From Bacteroidaceae bacterium (GTDB lineage Bacteria > Bacteroidota > Bacteroidia > Bacteroidales > Bacteroidaceae), in the NCBI GenBank assembly GCA_017448965.1, contig JAFSKK010000053.1, positions 1 through 42,391 of the forward strand: 42,391 bases of DNA. The letters are read 5' to 3'. The position numbers were made by a program, and so were the translations under genes. The notes below the pieces were generated by a model. The model was not told the origin of the DNA and did no database searches. It was given only the letters and a program-made list of their open reading frames with translations. Below, one piece after another: positions 40,787 through 42,391 of the stretch. Positions within the stretch are counted from its first letter, which is position 1; the number at the start of each line of letters is the position of its first letter.

Positions 40787-41659
40787 TCACTGCTCCGTCA
40801 GTTCTAACTGGTCGTAGGGGTAGCGTTCTGTGCGCACCTGCATGGTGCCGGTGTACATACGCCCAGAGAGTTCGTTGTACTTGATGTTGTAGTCGCGCTG
40901 CATCTTCCACACCTTCTTGCGGTCGGTGTCCTTGAAGAAACGTTCCTCCAACTGGTAGATGGGGAACGAACCTTTCTCCACGGCTACGGCTTCCCATGTG
41001 TAGAGTTTCTTTGTATCGTATATCTTCATGATAAGTCCAGGAAGTCCGCCGAACTTCCACGGCCCGGACTTCAGGGGAATGGCTGACGTGAACCATGCCA
41101 CATAGTCACGACCTCGCCAGTGGCACGTGGCTTTCTGGCATTGGTAGCCGCAAATCTTCTGCTTCTGATTAGCAAGCGTCCACTGCATTGAGGGCCATGG
41201 CTCCTTGTAGCGGTATTGTGTATATTCTGCCGCTGGCATCACTGCCCACTCCGTTAGCTCTTTGCCACGAACGTAGATTTGTGAGTATTGATACTCCGAC
41301 CAAATGTCCTTTCGGAATCCCTTCAACTTGAGCGCGTTTGGGTAGTACGACTTGTGGGGATTGGCCTTGAGCCATGCCCGCAGAGCCTCGTCGTTCTCGG
41401 CAAGGAAGTGGCTGGCGTACTGCGTCATGCCTTTGTCCGTAAGCAGTTGACCGCAGTCTATCCATGTGTCCTCGTCCTTCAAGTCCTTGGCATTGAAGGC
41501 ATAGAGTATGCGGATGTTGCTTGTGCCAATCACGGTGGCTTTCACTACGCCGTAGTCCACCATTCGCGGACGGGTCGCCGTGCTTTGCTTCTGCTGCGCA
41601 CTCGCCCCGCCACACACAGCGGCGAGGGCGAAGATGATGGTGATGATTCTCTTGTTCAT
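40787..41659 (-). CDS. GLPGLI family protein, copy A
   Basis: A 290-residue exported protein with signal peptide MNKRIITIIFALAAVCGG (cut near Ala-Gln 22). The family-naming motif is KFGGLPGLIMKIYD (about 208-221). It is preceded by YQCQKATCHWRGRDYVAWFT (about 173-192), with two Cys that could pair, and IPLKSGPWKF. It ends in a Tyr/Arg-rich tail (YNIKYNELSGRMY). The family is widespread in Bacteroidetes and its function is unknown. It lies 12 nt downstream of a close paralogue, a tandem duplication. Confidence 0.9.
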   Translation of the reverse strand: MNKRIITIIFALAAVCGGASAQQKQSTATRPRMVDYGVVKATVIGTSNIRILYAFNAKDLKDEDTWIDCGQLLTDKGMTQYASHFLAENDEALRAWLKANPHKSYYPNALKLKGFRKDIWSEYQYSQIYVRGKELTEWAVMPAAEYTQYRYKEPWPSMQWTLANQKQKICGYQCQKATCHWRGRDYVAWFTSAIPLKSGPWKFGGLPGLIMKIYDTKKLYTWEAVAVEKGSFPIYQLEERFFKDTDRKKVWKMQRDYNIKYNELSGRMYTGTMQVRTERYPYDQLELTEQ

Positions 41660-41671
41660 AATGATGTCTGT

Positions 41672-42391
41672 TTATTCTAATTCCATCGGACTGTAAGGCT
41701 TGTCGGGGAAAGTGTTTCCTTCCAGTGAAGTGACCCTGCCGCCATAGAGGACGGTAAGCCAATTGACGTTGATCTTCTTCTGCAGTTTCAGCATGTCCTG
41801 GCGCTTTACTTTCTTGAACCGCGAGAAGTTCCATTGCATGATGGGGCGCGGCGTGCGCTCCAGTTTCACCAACTCGAAGTTGTACTCCTTCTTGGCATCT
41901 GAAATCTTCACGATGAGTCCAGGCAGACCACCGAACTTCCATGGGCCGCGCTGGATGGGAATTTCAGATGTGAACCACGCCACATAGTCGCGACCTCGCC
42001 AATGGCAGGTGGCCTTCTGGCAGCGGTAGCCGTGGATGTTCTGCTGCTCGTCCTTCAGCGTCCATTGCTGCTTCGGCACTGGCTCAGTGTACTGGCAACA
42101 TTCACGGTCGAGGTTCATCGGCATGATGGCATACTCCGTCAGTTGGCCGTCCTTGATGTAAATCTCGTCGAACTGGTATTCCGACCATCGGCTGGGATAT
42201 TTGCCGCCGAACTTCCGTCCGGGGTATACGCTCTCACCGTTACTGTTCTTTATCAATACAGGTTTGTATGTCGAGTCGCTGTGAGCCACGAAATAGCTGG
42301 CATACTTCGTGTACTGCTTGCCCACCTGCAGCCATCCGAGGTCGATATAGGTATTCTCGTCCTTTATGTTCTCTGCATTGAAGGCGTAGTA
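41672..42391 (-). CDS. GLPGLI family protein, copy B (5' end beyond the window)
   Basis: The frame is open to the last base of the window: codons before the GTG at 42325 read YYAFNAENIKDENTYIDLGW, which aligns with LYAFNAKDLKDEDTWIDCG of copy A. The start and signal peptide are therefore outside. The visible 239 residues contain YRCQKATCHWRGRDYVAWFT and KFGGLPGLIVKISD, nearly identical to copy A. The C-terminal part (FSRFKKVKRQDMLKLQKKIN) differs more. It is upstream of copy A in the same operon. Function is unknown. Confidence 0.9.
   Translation of the reverse strand, partial: YYAFNAENIKDENTYIDLGWLQVGKQYTKYASYFVAHSDSTYKPVLIKNSNGESVYPGRKFGGKYPSRWSEYQFDEIYIKDGQLTEYAIMPMNLDRECCQYTEPVPKQQWTLKDEQQNIHGYRCQKATCHWRGRDYVAWFTSEIPIQRGPWKFGGLPGLIVKISDAKKEYNFELVKLERTPRPIMQWNFSRFKKVKRQDMLKLQKKINVNWLTVLYGGRVTSLEGNTFPDKPYSPMELE

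Noticed and set aside
40486-40884. A 132-codon plus-strand frame with heptad-like repeats (INRKKRL, INRYKRL)
   Set aside because: The repeats follow from the 21-bp DNA period, the first codon is TTG inside the terminator stem, and the frame runs into the 3' end of the GLPGLI gene on the other strand.

Overview
The window looks like a chromosome segment from a member of the Bacteroidales, most likely a Prevotella-type bacterium. The evidence is the Bacteroidetes promoter form (TTTG/TTG, about 19-23 nt, then TAnnTTTG) upstream of many genes, weak ribosome binding sites, and families typical of the phylum: a DUF4270 lipoprotein, a C10 (streptopain-like) protease with a Prevotella-style C-terminal tail, GLPGLI proteins, GH97, a GGGtGRT protein and an STN-domain outer-membrane barrel under an ECF sigma factor. 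The species cannot be fixed from sequence alone. I see no tRNA, rRNA, CRISPR array, prophage or classical insertion sequence.

Layout. 1-5.3 kb (+): a dispersed repeat and a 23-bp tandem array, then aspS, a WalJ/YycJ-like metallo-hydrolase, a truncated GT5 starch-synthase-like protein and a DUF4270 lipoprotein. 5.3-10.9 kb (-): a secreted C10 protease, a 56-residue acidic-tailed small protein, a tandem ABC ATPase and a YqiA-like hydrolase, apparently one operon. 11.4-19.2 kb (-): a type I restriction-modification operon in the order hsdM, fic, a small membrane protein, hsdS (split by a frameshift at a perfect slippery heptamer), a metallophosphoesterase, hsdR. A 25-bp inverted repeat sits just upstream of its promoter. 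19.7-21.3 kb (+): a flavin reductase-like protein and a rhodanese/metallo-beta-lactamase fusion. 21.4-24.5 kb (-): a lipoprotein, and a GGGtGRT protein paired with a NifU-like Fe-S scaffold, with an S23-type four-helix-bundle gene and AT-rich repeats lodged between them.

24.7-28.1 kb (+): a secreted DUF6055-like zincin and a GH97 glycosidase whose residues fit the retaining subgroup. 28.5-32.7 kb (+): ECF sigma factor, short anti-sigma-like protein and outer-membrane barrel protein, joined by ATGA overlaps, forming a cell-surface signalling unit. 32.9-40.1 kb (+): a four-gene unit of two paralogous polytopic membrane proteins (DUF6057-like) around a lipoprotein with a c-type heme motif and beta-propeller repeats, ending with an S9 dipeptidyl-peptidase. 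This is the best candidate here for an undescribed system. 40.1-40.8 kb holds a foldback (MITE-like) element with target duplication and, beside it, a candidate small RNA of about 180 nt with its own promoter, a 21-bp repeat array and a terminator. 40.8-42.4 kb (-): two tandem GLPGLI genes, the upstream one cut by the window edge.

Several starts are placed after internal promoters or at ATG codons inside longer open frames (3144, 3964, 24720, 32902, 34883). A small gene at 7504-7674 is added from direct translation.
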